Of a DNA stretch of 64,000 nt, positions 43,827 through 55,807 are shown piece by piece. The notes beneath the pieces were generated by a model. That model was given only the letters and a program-made list of their open reading frames with translations, made no database searches and was not told where the DNA came from. The translations under genes and the position numbers were made by a program. Numbering within the stretch: position 1 is the first letter of the stretch; each line of letters opens with the position of its first letter. The DNA is from Methylobacter sp. (GTDB lineage: Bacteria > Pseudomonadota > Gammaproteobacteria > Methylococcales > Methylomonadaceae), in NCBI GenBank assembly GCA_024636505.1, contig JAGXGY010000042.1, positions 124,001-188,000 on the forward strand, written 5' to 3'.

Positions 43827-44294
43827 ATGAAAGAAAATATTTTTGATGTCCTGATGTACTTATTCGAAAACTATATGGAAGATGAAATTGAAATACTTCC
43901 TGACAGCGATGTCGTCAGAACAGAATTGCTGGAAGCGGGCTTTGAGCAAATCGAAGTCAACAAAGCTTTCGAATGGCTGGAATCGCTTAGCCTGCAACGC
44001 GCGATAAAAACGTCAGCCTCTCCTGTATTCCGTATTTTTTGCAGCCAGGAAAAAGCCAAATTGGATATTGAAAGCCGCAACTTACTGATGTTCCTTGAGA
44101 ATAGCGGCATCCTGAGCTCATCCAACCGGGAGATCGTCATCGACCGGGCCATGGCGCTGGAAAATGAAGAAATATCCATGGAAAAACTGAAATGGATCGT
44201 ACTGATGGTATTGCTCAGCCAGCCGGATGAAGAAATCGCCTTTTCAAGAATGGAAGATATCGTTTACGACCTTATTCCCACCTACTTGCATTAA
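43827..44294 (+). CDS. smg: Smg/DUF494 family protein
   Basis: 155 residues. MKENIFDVLMYLFENYM at the start and the C-terminal helices (LKWIVLMVLLSQPDEE) match Smg, which lies between dprA and topA in most gammaproteobacteria. Acidic, helical, cytosolic; molecular role unknown. Confidence 0.92.
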   Translation: MKENIFDVLMYLFENYMEDEIEILPDSDVVRTELLEAGFEQIEVNKAFEWLESLSLQRAIKTSASPVFRIFCSQEKAKLDIESRNLLMFLENSGILSSSNREIVIDRAMALENEEISMEKLKWIVLMVLLSQPDEEIAFSRMEDIVYDLIPTYLH

Positions 44295-44377
44295 CGAAGG
44301 CTCAAGAGTCAAGGTTCAAAACGCAGACCCTTTACCTTTCACCTTCCTTTAAACCTTTCACCTCTTTTTAAGAATAA

Positions 44378-46705
44378 ATGAGCAAGAATCTCGTCATTGT
44401 AGAATCGCCCGCAAAAGCTAAAACCATCGAAAAATATTTGGGCAAGGACTTTCAGGTTTTAGCCTCGTACGGACATGTGCGCGACCTGATCCCCAAAGAG
44501 GGCGCAGTTGACCCGAACAATGACTTTGCCATGAAATACGAGGTCATCGATCGCAACCAAAAACATGTTCAAGCCATTGCCAAAGCCCTTAAGACCGCAG
44601 ACACTTTATATTTGGCGACTGACCCTGATAGAGAAGGCGAAGCTATTTCCTGGCATTTGCTGGAACTGCTGAAAGAGAAAAAACTGCTAAAAGACAAGCC
44701 GGTACATCGGGTCGTATTTCATGAGATTACCAAAAAAGCCGTCACCGATGCCATTGCCAATCCCGAGCCATTAGCCGTCAACTTGGTCAACGCCCAACAG
44801 GCTCGCCGCGCCTTGGACTATCTGGTCGGTTTTAACCTGTCGCCGCTGTTATGGAAAAAAATCCGCCGAGGCCTGTCGGCAGGCCGGGTACAAAGCCCCG
44901 CCTTGCGTATGATCGTCGAGCGTGAACTTGAAATCGAGGCCTTTAAAACTCGCGAATACTGGACCATCAATGCCGCCTTAACCGCACAGGAACAGAATTT
45001 CAAAGCCAAACTGACCCGGTTTGACGGCGAAAAAATCAGCCAGTTCAGCATCACCGACGAACAGCTGGCTGAAAAGACCAGGCAAACCTTGCTGGATGCC
45101 GCCGACGGTCAATTAATAGTTGCCAAACTGGAGAAAAAACAGCAAAAACGCAACCCGGCACCGCCGTTCATCACTTCGACATTGCAACAGGAAGCCTCGC
45201 GCAAACTGGGTTTTACCACCAAACGCACCATGATCGTCGCTCAGCAACTCTATGAAGGCATTGATATAGGCGGCGAAACCGCCGGTCTGATCACCTATAT
45301 GCGTACCGATTCGGTCAACCTGTCGGTCGATGCTGTCGAAGATATCCGCGCGCTGATTGCCGAAAATTACGGTGCCGACAACGTGCCTAAAGAGCCCAGA
45401 CTGTTTAAAACCAAGTCGAAAAATGCTCAGGAGGCGCACGAAGCCATACGTCCGACTTATCCACGATACCTGCCCAACCAGATCAAAGAGCAGCTGAGTA
45501 TCGAACAGTTCAAACTCTATGAGCTGATCTGGAAGCGTACCATCGCCTGCCAAATGATTCATGCCACGCTGAATAGGGTCTCCGTCGATTTAACCTGTGC
45601 CGACGGCAAACACGTATTTCGGGCAACCGGTTCCACGATTGCTTCGCCCGGCTTCATGGCGGCTTATCTGGAAGGCAAAGATGACAGTGCCGAGAGCGAC
45701 GATAAAGAAAGCTTTCTGCCGCCGATGGAAGAAGGCCGCCCCGTCCAGCTGGACGACATCATTGCCGGACAGCACTTCACCGAGCCGCCGCCGCGCTACG
45801 GCGAAGCCAGCCTAGTAAAATCCCTGGAAGAGCACGGTATCGGAAGGCCATCAACCTATGCGTCGATTATTTCGACTTTGCAAAACCGCGAATACGTGAC
45901 GCTGGACGGTAAACGCTTCTACCCGACCGATGTCGGCCGTATCGTCAACAAATTCCTGACCGAACATTTCACCAAATACGTCGATTACGATTTTACCGCT
46001 AATCTGGAAGATCAGCTGGATGCGGTATCTCGGGGAGAAAAAGACTGGATTCCATTGATGCACGACTTTTGGAAACCGTTCACCACCCTGATTCATGAAA
46101 AAGAACAAAGCGTCCAGCGCAAAGATGTCACCCAGGAAGCCATCGATGAAAAATGTCCCGATTGCGGCAGTCCGCTGTCCATTCGTTTAGGGCGTAATGG
46201 CCGATTTATCGGCTGCACCAACTATCCTGAATGTTCCTATACCCGTAACCTGAACGATGATCCCGGCGCTAGCGATGAACCCGAGCTTATCGAAGGTCGA
46301 ACCTGTCCTAAATGCGAATCGCCTTTAGTGATCAAGACTGGCCGCTACGGCAAATTTATCGGTTGCAGCGCTTATCCCCAATGCAAGCATATCGAACCAT
46401 TGGAAAAACCGATGGATACCGGCGTTGAGTGTCCGCAATGCAAAAAAGGCAATATCCTCAAGCGCAAATCACGGAACAGCAAGATATTCTATTCCTGCTC
46501 GGAATACCCGAAATGCGATTACGCCTTATGGAACGCGCCGATCAAAGAAAGTTGCCCGGAATGTGCGTGGCCTATTTTGACCGTTAAAGAAACCAAACGG
46601 CGCGGCGTGGAAAAAGTGTGTCCGCAAAAAGACTGCAAATACGCAACGCCGTATGAAGGCGATCCTGCCGATGTGCAGGGACCTAAAAAGCTTGGTGCGT
46701 TGTAA
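44378..46705 (+). CDS. topA: DNA topoisomerase I
   Basis: 775 residues; relaxes negative supercoils. TOPRIM domain (KNLVIVESPAKAKTIEKYLG, TDPDREGEAISWHL), the active-site Tyr at about 307 in ITYMRTDS, and GRPSTYASII. The C-terminal third carries four zinc-finger cysteine clusters (CPDCG, CPKCE, CPQCK, CPEC). A short polypurine stretch precedes the start. Confidence 0.97.
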   Translation: MSKNLVIVESPAKAKTIEKYLGKDFQVLASYGHVRDLIPKEGAVDPNNDFAMKYEVIDRNQKHVQAIAKALKTADTLYLATDPDREGEAISWHLLELLKEKKLLKDKPVHRVVFHEITKKAVTDAIANPEPLAVNLVNAQQARRALDYLVGFNLSPLLWKKIRRGLSAGRVQSPALRMIVERELEIEAFKTREYWTINAALTAQEQNFKAKLTRFDGEKISQFSITDEQLAEKTRQTLLDAADGQLIVAKLEKKQQKRNPAPPFITSTLQQEASRKLGFTTKRTMIVAQQLYEGIDIGGETAGLITYMRTDSVNLSVDAVEDIRALIAENYGADNVPKEPRLFKTKSKNAQEAHEAIRPTYPRYLPNQIKEQLSIEQFKLYELIWKRTIACQMIHATLNRVSVDLTCADGKHVFRATGSTIASPGFMAAYLEGKDDSAESDDKESFLPPMEEGRPVQLDDIIAGQHFTEPPPRYGEASLVKSLEEHGIGRPSTYASIISTLQNREYVTLDGKRFYPTDVGRIVNKFLTEHFTKYVDYDFTANLEDQLDAVSRGEKDWIPLMHDFWKPFTTLIHEKEQSVQRKDVTQEAIDEKCPDCGSPLSIRLGRNGRFIGCTNYPECSYTRNLNDDPGASDEPELIEGRTCPKCESPLVIKTGRYGKFIGCSAYPQCKHIEPLEKPMDTGVECPQCKKGNILKRKSRNSKIFYSCSEYPKCDYALWNAPIKESCPECAWPILTVKETKRRGVEKVCPQKDCKYATPYEGDPADVQGPKKLGAL

Positions 46706-46716
46706 ATTTTTTTTAT

Positions 46717-46781
46717 TCACCATGAAGACACGAAGTTCACGAAGAAACACCAAGTTAAAAACTTCGTGTTCTTCGTGGTGA
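46717..46781. repeat. Imperfect inverted repeat downstream of topA
   Basis: Arms 46717-46737 and 46760-46781 pair with a few mismatches; the sequence type TTCACCAxGAAGAxACGAAG with its complement is a dispersed repeat seen in many environmental proteobacteria. It may also help end the topA transcript, but no U-tract follows. The rest of the 46706-46932 gap shows nothing else. Confidence 0.6.
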
Positions 46782-46932
46782 TATGCCTTAAGTCGGCAGG
46801 TTCCTTATCTCCAAATCACCTAAGTAGGTAGGCAAGAACTTTGTATTCAGCTAGGCCAGTATCAAAGCGCCATAAGGATAAAAATACTTATGCATTACTA
46901 CTTGGTCCACACATAGCGAAAGAACGAAAAAA

Positions 46933-47490
46933 ATGCCCTATCACTCCCGGTTCAAAATAAAAAACGCCGTCCGTCAGCTCAAAGCCGGAGCGGTGATTGC
47001 TTACCCCACAGAAGCCGTCTACGGCTTAGGCTGCGACCCGCTCAACGAAGCGGCGGTGATGACCCTGCTCGACGTCAAACAGCGCCCGATAGCAAAAGGC
47101 CTGATTCTTATCGCCTCGTCCCTTGCGCAACTGCGTCCCTACCTCGTTTTGGATCAAACCATTATCGACCGCATAACCCCCACCTGGCCCGGCCCTGTCA
47201 CCTGGGTTATTCCGGCCCAGTCCTGGGTGCCGAAATGGCTGACCGGCGAACATCAATCCCTGGCCGTCAGAGTGACCCGTCACCCGATAGCCCGCGACTT
47301 ATGCGCCCAATTCGGCAGCCCGCTGGTGTCCACCAGCGCCAACCCGACAACGCGGCCCGCCATCAAGGAATCGAGAAAACTGCTCAAAACCTTTGCCAAT
47401 GCCGATATTTTTATCGTTCATGGCAAAGTCGGCGAGTTGGCCCAGGAAACCGCTATTTATGATGCGCTGAGCGGACAGCGGTTACGTTAA
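46933..47490 (+). CDS. tsaC: Threonylcarbamoyl-AMP synthase (YrdC/Sua5 domain)
   Basis: 185 residues; makes threonylcarbamoyl-AMP for the t6A modification of tRNA. VIAYPTEAVYGLGCDP, KQRPIAKGLILIASS, WPGPVTWVIPA, LAVRVTRHP and LVSTSANPTTRPA are family signatures. Placed after topA, close to its usual position downstream of smg-topA. Confidence 0.95.
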   Translation: MPYHSRFKIKNAVRQLKAGAVIAYPTEAVYGLGCDPLNEAAVMTLLDVKQRPIAKGLILIASSLAQLRPYLVLDQTIIDRITPTWPGPVTWVIPAQSWVPKWLTGEHQSLAVRVTRHPIARDLCAQFGSPLVSTSANPTTRPAIKESRKLLKTFANADIFIVHGKVGELAQETAIYDALSGQRLR

Positions 47491-47523
47491 TGATAAACAT
47501 AAAATTATTCAGGATAATGCCCC

Positions 47524-50500
47524 TTATCTTTTAATCCGGCAACAACGCATTAGCCGATAAGCTGCCGGTATGACCAGCATCGACAGCAGCGGTGCGGTGA
47601 TCATGCCGCCTAGCATCGGCGCCGCTATCCGGCTCATCACTTCGCTGCCGGTGCCGCTTCCCCATATAATCGGTAATAATCCGGCGATAATCACGGCGAC
47701 GGTCATCGCTTTAGGGCGCACTCGCAGCACTGCGCCTTCTTGGATAGCGGCCAGCAAGTCGGCTTCGCTATGCTGACCGTTGTTAATGCGTTCGCCCCAG
47801 GCCTGTTTTAAATACATCAGCATGATTACGCCGAATTCGGCGGAAATTCCCGCCAACGCGATAAAGCCGACACCGGTGGCAACCGATAAGTTAAAGTCCA
47901 GTAGATACAGAAACCACACTCCGCCAGTCAGCGCAAAAGGCAGGGTGACCATGATCAACAAGGCTTCATCGATACGTGAAAAAGTCAGGTACAACAGGAC
48001 AAAGATAATCAGCAGCGTTGCCGGAACCACTAACATCAGGCGGGCATTGGCGCGTTCCAAAAACTCGAACTGGCCGGAATAGCTTAGGGTGATGCCCGGC
48101 TCAAGTTTGACATCGCGGCTTACGGCGGTTCTAAGATCATCGACAACCGAAGCTAAATCACGGCCGCGGACATCGATATAGACCCAGCCGCTGGGACGGG
48201 CGTTTTCGCTTTTCAGCATCGGCGGGCCGTCGCTGATATGGATATGCGCCACGGTGCCCAAGGTGATTTGACTGCCTTGGGCGGTTACGATGGGCAGTTG
48301 TTGCAGTCGCTCCAGGGTGTCGCGCCATTCACGCGGATAACGCAGATTAATCGGATAACGCGCCAAGCCTTCAACGGTTTCGCCTATATTATCGCCGCCG
48401 ATCAGGCCCGATACTACCGATTGCAGCTCGGCAATGTTCAGGCCGAACTGGGCGGCCGCCTTGCGGTCGATGTCAATATCGATATAACGGCCGCCGGTCA
48501 GCCGTTCGGCCAGTGCCGATGACACGCCTTGCACCTGTTTGGCGATGCGTTCAACACGCTGGGCGACCCGGTCGATGTCGGCCAAGTTGCTGCCGGTAAT
48601 CTTTACGCCTATCGGGGTTTTAACGCCGGTCGCCAGCATGTCGATCCGGTTGCGTATCGGTGGAATCCAGACATTGGTCAGCCCCGGCACTTTGACCGCC
48701 GCATCCAGCGCCTCCAGCAGTTTGTCCGGGGTCATGCCGGGTCGCCATTCGCTACGCGGCTTGAATTGTATGGTGGTTTCGAACATTTCTAGTGGTGCAG
48801 GGTCGGTCGCGGTATCGGCGCGACCCATTTTTCCGTAAACACGAGCCACCTCCGGTACGGTTTTGATCATGCGGTCGGTTTGCTGTAACAACTCGCTGGC
48901 TTTTTGAACGGATAACCCTGGCAGGGCGCTGGGCATATACAGCAAATCGCCCTCATCCAGAGGCGGCATAAATTCGCCACCCAATTGACTGACCGGCCAC
49001 AACACCGTCAACGACAGCATTACGGCGATTAGAAGGGTAGATTTAGGCCGACGCAGCACCGCATCCAGCAGCGGCCTATAAACCTTAATCAGCCAACGAT
49101 TAAGCGGGTTGTCGGTTTCGCTGGGTAATTTGCCGCGTATCCAGTAACCCATCAAAATGGGGATTAAGGTCACCGAAAGACCGGCGGATGCAGCCATTAC
49201 ATAGGTTTTGGTAAAAGCCAGTGGGCTGAATAATCGCCCTTCCTGTGCTTCCAGGGTAAACACCGGTAAAAACGACAAGGTGATAATCAGCAACGAAAAA
49301 AACAACGCCGGGCCGACTTCGACTGCCGCATCGGTCATGACTTGCCAATGCGCCTCGCCCTTCAGCGTTTCATCGGGATGGGCATGTTGCCAATTCTCGA
49401 TTTTCTTGTGTGCGTTTTCTATCATCACTACCGCCGCGTCAACCATCGCGCCGACCGCAATCGCAATCCCTCCCAGCGACATGATGTTGGCATTGATGCC
49501 CTGATAGCGCATGACGGCGAAGGCCGTCAGCACGCCCAGCGGCAGGGCGACTATCGCCACCAGCGACGAGCGAAAATGGCCCAGAAATAACACGCAAACC
49601 AACGCCACTACGATAAACTCTTCAATCAGCTTGTTAGTCAGGTTATCTACTGCGCGGTCGATAAGCTGGCTGCGATCATAGGTGGTAACAATCTCCACGC
49701 CTTTAGGCAGGCTGGCTTTAAGGGTTTCCAGTTTGTTGCGCACGGCGACGATGGTTTCCCTAGCATTTTTGCCTGAGCGCAAAATAATCACCCCGCCTAC
49801 GGTTTCGCCTTCGCCATCCAGTTCGACGATGCCGCGACGCATTTGCGGGCCGACCTGGATATGTGCGACATCGCCTAACAGCACCGGCACGCCGTCGGCC
49901 AGCTTTATGACTATGGACTTAAAATCCTCCAGCGATTTCAAATAGCCGTCGGAGCGCACCATCAATTCCGCCTCGCCCAGGGTCAACACCGCGCCGCCGG
50001 TTTCGGCATTGGCTTGATTGATGGCCGTGCTGACTTGCCCGTGGCTGATAGCTAGGCTGGCCAGTTTTATCGGATCGAGTACCACCTGATATTGCTTGAC
50101 CATGCCGCCGATGGTGGCGACTTCCGCGACATTGGGCAGGGTCTTAAGTTCGTATTTTAAAAACCAATCCTGTAATGAACGCAGCTCCGATAAATCGTGT
50201 CGTCCACTTCGGTCGACTAGCGCGTATTGATAAATCCAGCCGACACCGGTGGCATCCGGCCCAAGGTTTGCCTGTGCTGTGGCAGGCAACCGGCTTTGCA
50301 CCTGATTGAGATATTCCAAAACCCGCGAACGCGCCCAATACAAGTCGGTGCCGTCTTCAAACAGCACATAAACAAAGCTGTCGCCGAAAAAGGAATAACC
50401 GCGCACCGTCATGGCTCCAGGCACCGACAGCATGGTGGTTGCCAGCGGATAGGTGACCTGGTTTTCGACCACTTGCGGCGCTTGCCCGGGATAACTGGTG

Positions 50501-50649
50501 CGGATAATGACTTGTACATCGGACAAGTCCGGCAACGCATCAACAGCGGTGGTTTTAACCGACCAAATTCCCCAGGCGGCGATAAACAATGTAGCCAGCA
50601 GCACCAAAAAGCGGTTGGCAACCGACCAGCGTATCAATCCGGCAATCAT
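47524..50649 (-). CDS. cusA: Heavy-metal RND efflux pump, CusA type
   Basis: 1041-residue inner-membrane RND transporter with the twelve-helix duplicated layout and large periplasmic loops. [26 protein letters not shown] at the N-terminus, and [22 protein letters not shown], are typical of CusA/SilA (copper and silver) rather than CzcA. The proton-relay helix has [17 protein letters not shown]. Last of three overlapping genes cusC-cusB-cusA; the start overlaps cusB by 4 bases. Confidence 0.92.
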   Translation of the reverse strand: MIAGLIRWSVANRFLVLLATLFIAAWGIWSVKTTAVDALPDLSDVQVIIRTSYPGQAPQVVENQVTYPLATTMLSVPGAMTVRGYSFFGDSFVYVLFEDGTDLYWARSRVLEYLNQVQSRLPATAQANLGPDATGVGWIYQYALVDRSGRHDLSELRSLQDWFLKYELKTLPNVAEVATIGGMVKQYQVVLDPIKLASLAISHGQVSTAINQANAETGGAVLTLGEAELMVRSDGYLKSLEDFKSIVIKLADGVPVLLGDVAHIQVGPQMRRGIVELDGEGETVGGVIILRSGKNARETIVAVRNKLETLKASLPKGVEIVTTYDRSQLIDRAVDNLTNKLIEEFIVVALVCVLFLGHFRSSLVAIVALPLGVLTAFAVMRYQGINANIMSLGGIAIAVGAMVDAAVVMIENAHKKIENWQHAHPDETLKGEAHWQVMTDAAVEVGPALFFSLLIITLSFLPVFTLEAQEGRLFSPLAFTKTYVMAASAGLSVTLIPILMGYWIRGKLPSETDNPLNRWLIKVYRPLLDAVLRRPKSTLLIAVMLSLTVLWPVSQLGGEFMPPLDEGDLLYMPSALPGLSVQKASELLQQTDRMIKTVPEVARVYGKMGRADTATDPAPLEMFETTIQFKPRSEWRPGMTPDKLLEALDAAVKVPGLTNVWIPPIRNRIDMLATGVKTPIGVKITGSNLADIDRVAQRVERIAKQVQGVSSALAERLTGGRYIDIDIDRKAAAQFGLNIAELQSVVSGLIGGDNIGETVEGLARYPINLRYPREWRDTLERLQQLPIVTAQGSQITLGTVAHIHISDGPPMLKSENARPSGWVYIDVRGRDLASVVDDLRTAVSRDVKLEPGITLSYSGQFEFLERANARLMLVVPATLLIIFVLLYLTFSRIDEALLIMVTLPFALTGGVWFLYLLDFNLSVATGVGFIALAGISAEFGVIMLMYLKQAWGERINNGQHSEADLLAAIQEGAVLRVRPKAMTVAVIIAGLLPIIWGSGTGSEVMSRIAAPMLGGMITAPLLSMLVIPAAYRLMRCCRIKR

Positions 50650-51902
50650 TGCGCACCATCCGTTGGTAAGTTGGCTGAACGGGCTTCAATGCTGTTAAGA
50701 CTGGCTTCGGAATCGATTAGGAACTGGCCGCTAGCGACCACTTGCTGACCGTTTTCTAGCCCGGCGCTGATGACGGTTTGGTTGCCGATTTCATGGCCGA
50801 GTGTGACTTGTTGCGGCGTATAGCGTCCTTGATCGTCCACCACCATCACCAAGGTGCGTTTGCCGGTACGGATCAACGCTTCGCTCGGTACGGCCAGAGC
50901 GGTGTCTTGGCTGGCGCTGCTTAGGGTGACTTGTGCCGACAATCCCGGACGCAGTTGTTGTTGGGGATTTTTCAGCTCTACTCGCACCCGGACGCTACGG
51001 CTGGATTCGTTGAGCATCGGCAAGATCGTCGCTACCCGGCCTTCAATACTGCGTTCCGGGAATGCGCTGAGCCGCACTTTGGCGCTGTCGCCTAGGCTTA
51101 TCGCCTCCGCCTGAGCTTCGGGAACCGCAACCTCCAGCCAAACGCTGGATAAACCATTGATCTGAGCCAGCGTTTGGCCGCGACTCAATGTCATGCCGTT
51201 ACGCACCTCCAGGGTTTGAATGACGCCGGCTATCGGTGCGCTGATCGTATAATACGATTGAACGGCACCGGTTTGCTCCAGTCGCTGAACCAGCTTTTCG
51301 GGCATACCCTGCAATAGCAAACGTTGGTGTGCGGCACCGAGTAACTGCTTATCGTTAAAGCCGCGTACCGCCAACAGTTCCAGTTGTGCTGCCGCCCATT
51401 CCGGCACCAAGATTTTGACCAACGGTTGTCCAGCTTTGACCACATCGCCGACAGCCAACGGCCAGACGCGTTCGACAAAGCCGCCGCTACGAGTTTGTAC
51501 GATGGCAATATCGCGCTCGTTAAAAGCCATTACACCGGTGGCTTCAATTTGGCGACTCAGCGGGATGCGGGTAACCGTCGCCAAGCGCAGGCCGATATTT
51601 TGCGTTACTGTCGAATCGATGCTTAATCCGGGTGCGGTGTCTTCATTGTTATCCTTGGTATTATCGGCGTACTTGGCGATTAAGGGCATGTCCATGAACG
51701 GCGATGGGCCGGGCTGGTCGAAGTGCTGCTGCGGCATCATCGGGTCGTACCAATAAAGGACTTTCTGTTCATTGTCGGCCGCTACCGGTTCAACGGGTGC
51801 AGGCTGATTTTGCAACGCCAACCGCCAGCCGATGCCGCCGCCTAATGCCAGCAGCAGAGCGGCTATGGTTAAAAGGAGTGGGGGGTTATTCGATATTTTC
51901 AT
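50646..51902 (-). CDS. cusB: Cus-type membrane-fusion (adaptor) protein
   Basis: 418 residues. N-terminal membrane anchor ([15 protein letters not shown]), then a heavy-metal-binding segment ([20 protein letters not shown] with MDMPL) with several methionines, the usual copper site of CusB, and the lipoyl/hairpin/beta-barrel adaptor body ([24 protein letters not shown]). Overlaps both neighbours by four bases. Confidence 0.93.
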   Translation of the reverse strand: MKISNNPPLLLTIAALLLALGGGIGWRLALQNQPAPVEPVAADNEQKVLYWYDPMMPQQHFDQPGPSPFMDMPLIAKYADNTKDNNEDTAPGLSIDSTVTQNIGLRLATVTRIPLSRQIEATGVMAFNERDIAIVQTRSGGFVERVWPLAVGDVVKAGQPLVKILVPEWAAAQLELLAVRGFNDKQLLGAAHQRLLLQGMPEKLVQRLEQTGAVQSYYTISAPIAGVIQTLEVRNGMTLSRGQTLAQINGLSSVWLEVAVPEAQAEAISLGDSAKVRLSAFPERSIEGRVATILPMLNESSRSVRVRVELKNPQQQLRPGLSAQVTLSSASQDTALAVPSEALIRTGKRTLVMVVDDQGRYTPQQVTLGHEIGNQTVISAGLENGQQVVASGQFLIDSEASLNSIEARSANLPTDGAQ

Positions 51903-53179
51903 GGCTGTAATTCCGCATGTTCCAGGGTTTGTTCGCTATAGGTGTAGTGCAGGTGGGCGGCCAATTGTCGGCGCTCGCCTTCTAGGGCGATGGCTTTCAG
52001 CTCGGTGTCTATGCGCTGTTGCCGCGCCGCGATCAAGGTCGTTAAATCGCCCCGATTGCCGCGCCAATCGGCTAAGGTCAGCGCAACTTTTTGTTCGGCT
52101 AAGGGGATCAAGGTTTCACGCGTCCGCCTGACCGCATTGGACAAGCGCCGGTGTTCGGCCAATGCCGATTCCAGCATGGCGGTATGTTCCAGCAAGGCCG
52201 CGTTACGTTCGGCAACTAAGGCATTGCGTTCGAGCAGCTTGGCCTCCAGTTTGGGTTGTTGCCGGGAGCCGGAAAACAACGGTAAATCGACGCTGACCTG
52301 CACCGACATCATGTCGCTAAATTCCGGGCCGCGCCGCTGGTACCCTACTTCCAAGGCCCAGTCAGGGATTTTGGCCGCTTTAGCTTCAGCAACTTCGGCG
52401 TCCAGCACTTGGGCTTTTGGATCGAATAAATCCAGTTCCGGGTGGCGGTGTAGACCATGCGAAAGCGAATGCTGATTAATCGGCCAGTCGGGCACCGTGC
52501 CGGTCAACGGCTGAGTCCCCGCTTCGCCTATCCAGCGTTTTAACTGGGCGATAGCCTGGGCTTGGCGGCTGGCCAGTTCATCACGGCGTTCTTCAATCAA
52601 CGCAGCTTCCCGGCGCGGGGCAACCAATTCGCCGGACATGCCTGAACCACCAGCAAAGTGCGCTTGTACGGCACGGTCGAACAGACGATTTTCATTCGCT
52701 AAATCGGCAATACGGGCAAGCTGGCTTTCGACGGTTTGCCGGGCAATCCAGGCGGCGGCTGTTTGCTTTAATACTTGAAGCCTGAGCAAGCGAGTTTGCG
52801 CCTCGGCCAGCGCTACACGACCTGCAGCTGCCGCAACACGCGCATCCAATTTGGCTGAATTGGGAAACGCCTGCATTATGCCGATGTGCTGCATGGTCAT
52901 AAAATCACTGGACAAGCTAAAGCTATTGTTGCCTTGTACAGGTAGGTTGTTTACCCCTAGTGCGAGTTTAGGATCGGGCAAGGCCCCGGCCGGAATTGCC
53001 GCCTGCCGGGCGGCATCTATTCGGGTTTCATTGGCGCTTAGAATCGGTGCTTCACGCAAGGCCAATGCTTGTGCATCGGCAAAAGACAAAGCGTTAACGT
53101 TGCAAGGCAGTGTAAGCAACAGCAGCGCGATGGCTGCACGACTTGCCGGGGTAAAGTCGGGATGGAATAAAAAAAACAT
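51899..53179 (-). CDS. cusC: TolC-family outer-membrane efflux protein, CusC type
   Basis: 426 residues. Signal peptide (AIALLLLTLPCNVNAL) followed by the long helical repeats of TolC-type channels (SFADAQALALREAPIL, then two OEP repeats). With CusB and CusA it forms a full tripartite metal exporter. No lipobox Cys at the cleavage site, unlike E. coli CusC. A 154-base gap separates it from the Cys-rich gene. Confidence 0.9.
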   Translation of the reverse strand: MFFLFHPDFTPASRAAIALLLLTLPCNVNALSFADAQALALREAPILSANETRIDAARQAAIPAGALPDPKLALGVNNLPVQGNNSFSLSSDFMTMQHIGIMQAFPNSAKLDARVAAAAGRVALAEAQTRLLRLQVLKQTAAAWIARQTVESQLARIADLANENRLFDRAVQAHFAGGSGMSGELVAPRREAALIEERRDELASRQAQAIAQLKRWIGEAGTQPLTGTVPDWPINQHSLSHGLHRHPELDLFDPKAQVLDAEVAEAKAAKIPDWALEVGYQRRGPEFSDMMSVQVSVDLPLFSGSRQQPKLEAKLLERNALVAERNAALLEHTAMLESALAEHRRLSNAVRRTRETLIPLAEQKVALTLADWRGNRGDLTTLIAARQQRIDTELKAIALEGERRQLAAHLHYTYSEQTLEHAELQP

Positions 53180-53333
53180 GGCCTAACTCCTGACGGCACA
53201 CGCGGCGTTTGCGGCGGCAGAAATGGACAAAATCCCTACGGCAGCGATAAGCAAACAGAGCAATGTGCAACATGATCGTTTTAAACCGCGCCTGTTTTTT
53301 TAGGCAAAATGGCGCGGGATTAATATGTCGGAA

Positions 53334-53678
53334 TTAGACGGAGGTTGGCGGTCGCCAAGTGGCAGAGGGGTCGAAAGACAACACAATAGTGCTGGGTGAG
53401 GGGGGTTTTTCAATACCGACCGGAGCGGATATTCGGCATTCCATTAGATGAATCATGCCCGGATTGACCGGTTGGCAATCTTGATCGGCTTTACAGAGCT
53501 TGCCGGTTTTGGCAATAGTATCGGCATCGTTACAACAGTCGTGAACCTCGGCTGAGTCCATCATCATCTCTGCGCATTTGGCGGCGCAAGAGGTATCGCT
53601 AACCATTGCATTCGCAACGGCCTGAAGCGGTAATGCAACGCAGAGCAAAGTGATCAAAAACAGATTTAAGGTTCGCAT
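53334..53678 (-). CDS. Small exported Cys-rich protein of the metal operon
   Basis: 114 residues. Signal peptide (about 1-24, LLCVALPLQAVANA), then a short domain with Cys31, Cys35, Cys48, Cys49, Cys62, Cys68 and Cys81, a Met run (EMMMD) and scattered His. The last 30 residues are Pro/Ser-rich with no cysteine. Position before cusCBA and the Cys/Met/His content suggest a periplasmic metal-binding protein (CopL-like role), though I recognise no named family. It starts 12 bases after serS. Confidence 0.75.
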   Translation of the reverse strand: MRTLNLFLITLLCVALPLQAVANAMVSDTSCAAKCAEMMMDSAEVHDCCNDADTIAKTGKLCKADQDCQPVNPGMIHLMECRISAPVGIEKPPSPSTIVLSFDPSATWRPPTSV

Positions 53679-53690
53679 GGGCAGGAGGTG

Positions 53691-54974
<1,284 letters not shown>

Positions 54975-55010
54975 TTACCTTTAATAAAAATGTGTAGTTG
55001 TTTCTCCGCA

Positions 55011-55057
55011 CCGCTGGAGCGGCGCAGACTGCGTTCCCATGCCAGAGCGCGGGAACG
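55011..55057. repeat. Two intergenic palindromes between serS and crcB
   Basis: CCGCTGGAGCGG (55011-55022) and an imperfect pair 55032-55042 / 55047-55057 of the type CGTTCCC...GGGAACG, a dispersed repeat found in many Methylococcales-like and other genomes. No gene is visible in this 131-base gap. Confidence 0.55.
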
Positions 55058-55096
55058 ATAAAAGCATGAGGCCTTTCGCCTTAAATATTGACCCTA

Positions 55097-55804
55097 TTAA
55101 ATCTGCCTGCCCACCAGCAAGCCCATCCAAATCACCAGAATACAGATCAGGCCATTGACGACAAACGTGCCCAGCATTAAGTTCAAATGGGTATCGAATG
55201 AATAGCCACTTTCTACTAGATATAACAATAAATATAAACCGGACAGGGTCAGAAAAACCCCGACCATAATCACCGTCAGTACGACCCGGTATTCCTCAGA
55301 CAGCGCGATTTTCTGCAACAAAATAGTCGCAATGATGCTGATCAGAAAAGCACCTATCGCGTTAATGCTCATCAACGCATAAGGAATAACGCCGCCCGAC
55401 CAGGAAATAACGCCATCCGAATAATAAAACAGGCCTCTGCCGCACAATAAGCCTATCCAGACCGCAAATACACAGGAAGTAATACTAGCGAATATATTCA
55501 ATGCTGCTTTGGTTAAGTGGCCCTGTTCGATTAAATAAAAAGTATCCAGTGAAAATGTCGAGAAGGTTGTCAGTGAACCTAAAAATCCGACCAAAATGGC
55601 CGCCCGGTATTCAAAGGTAATAGTGACGCGCTGCAGAATCAAGGTTTCAGCCAGCAAGCCGATCATAAACGAACCGATAATATTGACAACCAAGGTGCCA
55701 TAAGGAAACCCGCGTCCCAGCCATTGAGCAACACCCGATGACACCAGAAAGCGCAGCACCGCACCGAACGACCCGCCCAATGCAATCGCAACAATATGAT
55801 TCAT
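55097..55804 (-). CDS. crcB: Tandem two-domain fluoride channel (CrcB/FluC), second domain degenerate
   Basis: 235 residues, twice the usual 120-130. Residues 1-124 are a full FluC unit: LGGSFGAVLRFLVS (helix 1), TLVVNIIGSFMIGLL (helix 2 with pore Asn), EYRAAILVGFLGSLTTFSTFS (Phe-box, central Na+ site), and helix 4. Residues about 139-235 repeat the same pattern without helix 1: IPYALMSINAIGAF, EYRVVLTVIMVGVFLTLSG in place of the Phe-box segment, YLVESGY (compare YLIEQGH), and WMGLLVGR (compare WIGLLCGR). Seven helices in total put the two halves in opposite orientation, like a native FluC dimer. The second half has lost the TTFSTF residues. Confidence 0.88.
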   Translation of the reverse strand: MNHIVAIALGGSFGAVLRFLVSSGVAQWLGRGFPYGTLVVNIIGSFMIGLLAETLILQRVTITFEYRAAILVGFLGSLTTFSTFSLDTFYLIEQGHLTKAALNIFASITSCVFAVWIGLLCGRGLFYYSDGVISWSGGVIPYALMSINAIGAFLISIIATILLQKIALSEEYRVVLTVIMVGVFLTLSGLYLLLYLVESGYSFDTHLNLMLGTFVVNGLICILVIWMGLLVGRQI

Positions 55805-55807
55805 AAG

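Noticed and set aside
47524-53179. Calling the RND operon CzcCBA (Co/Zn/Cd)
   Set aside because: CusB carries the YDPM...MDM copper-type segment and CusA has the Cus-like motif set; still, metal range is not certain from sequence alone.
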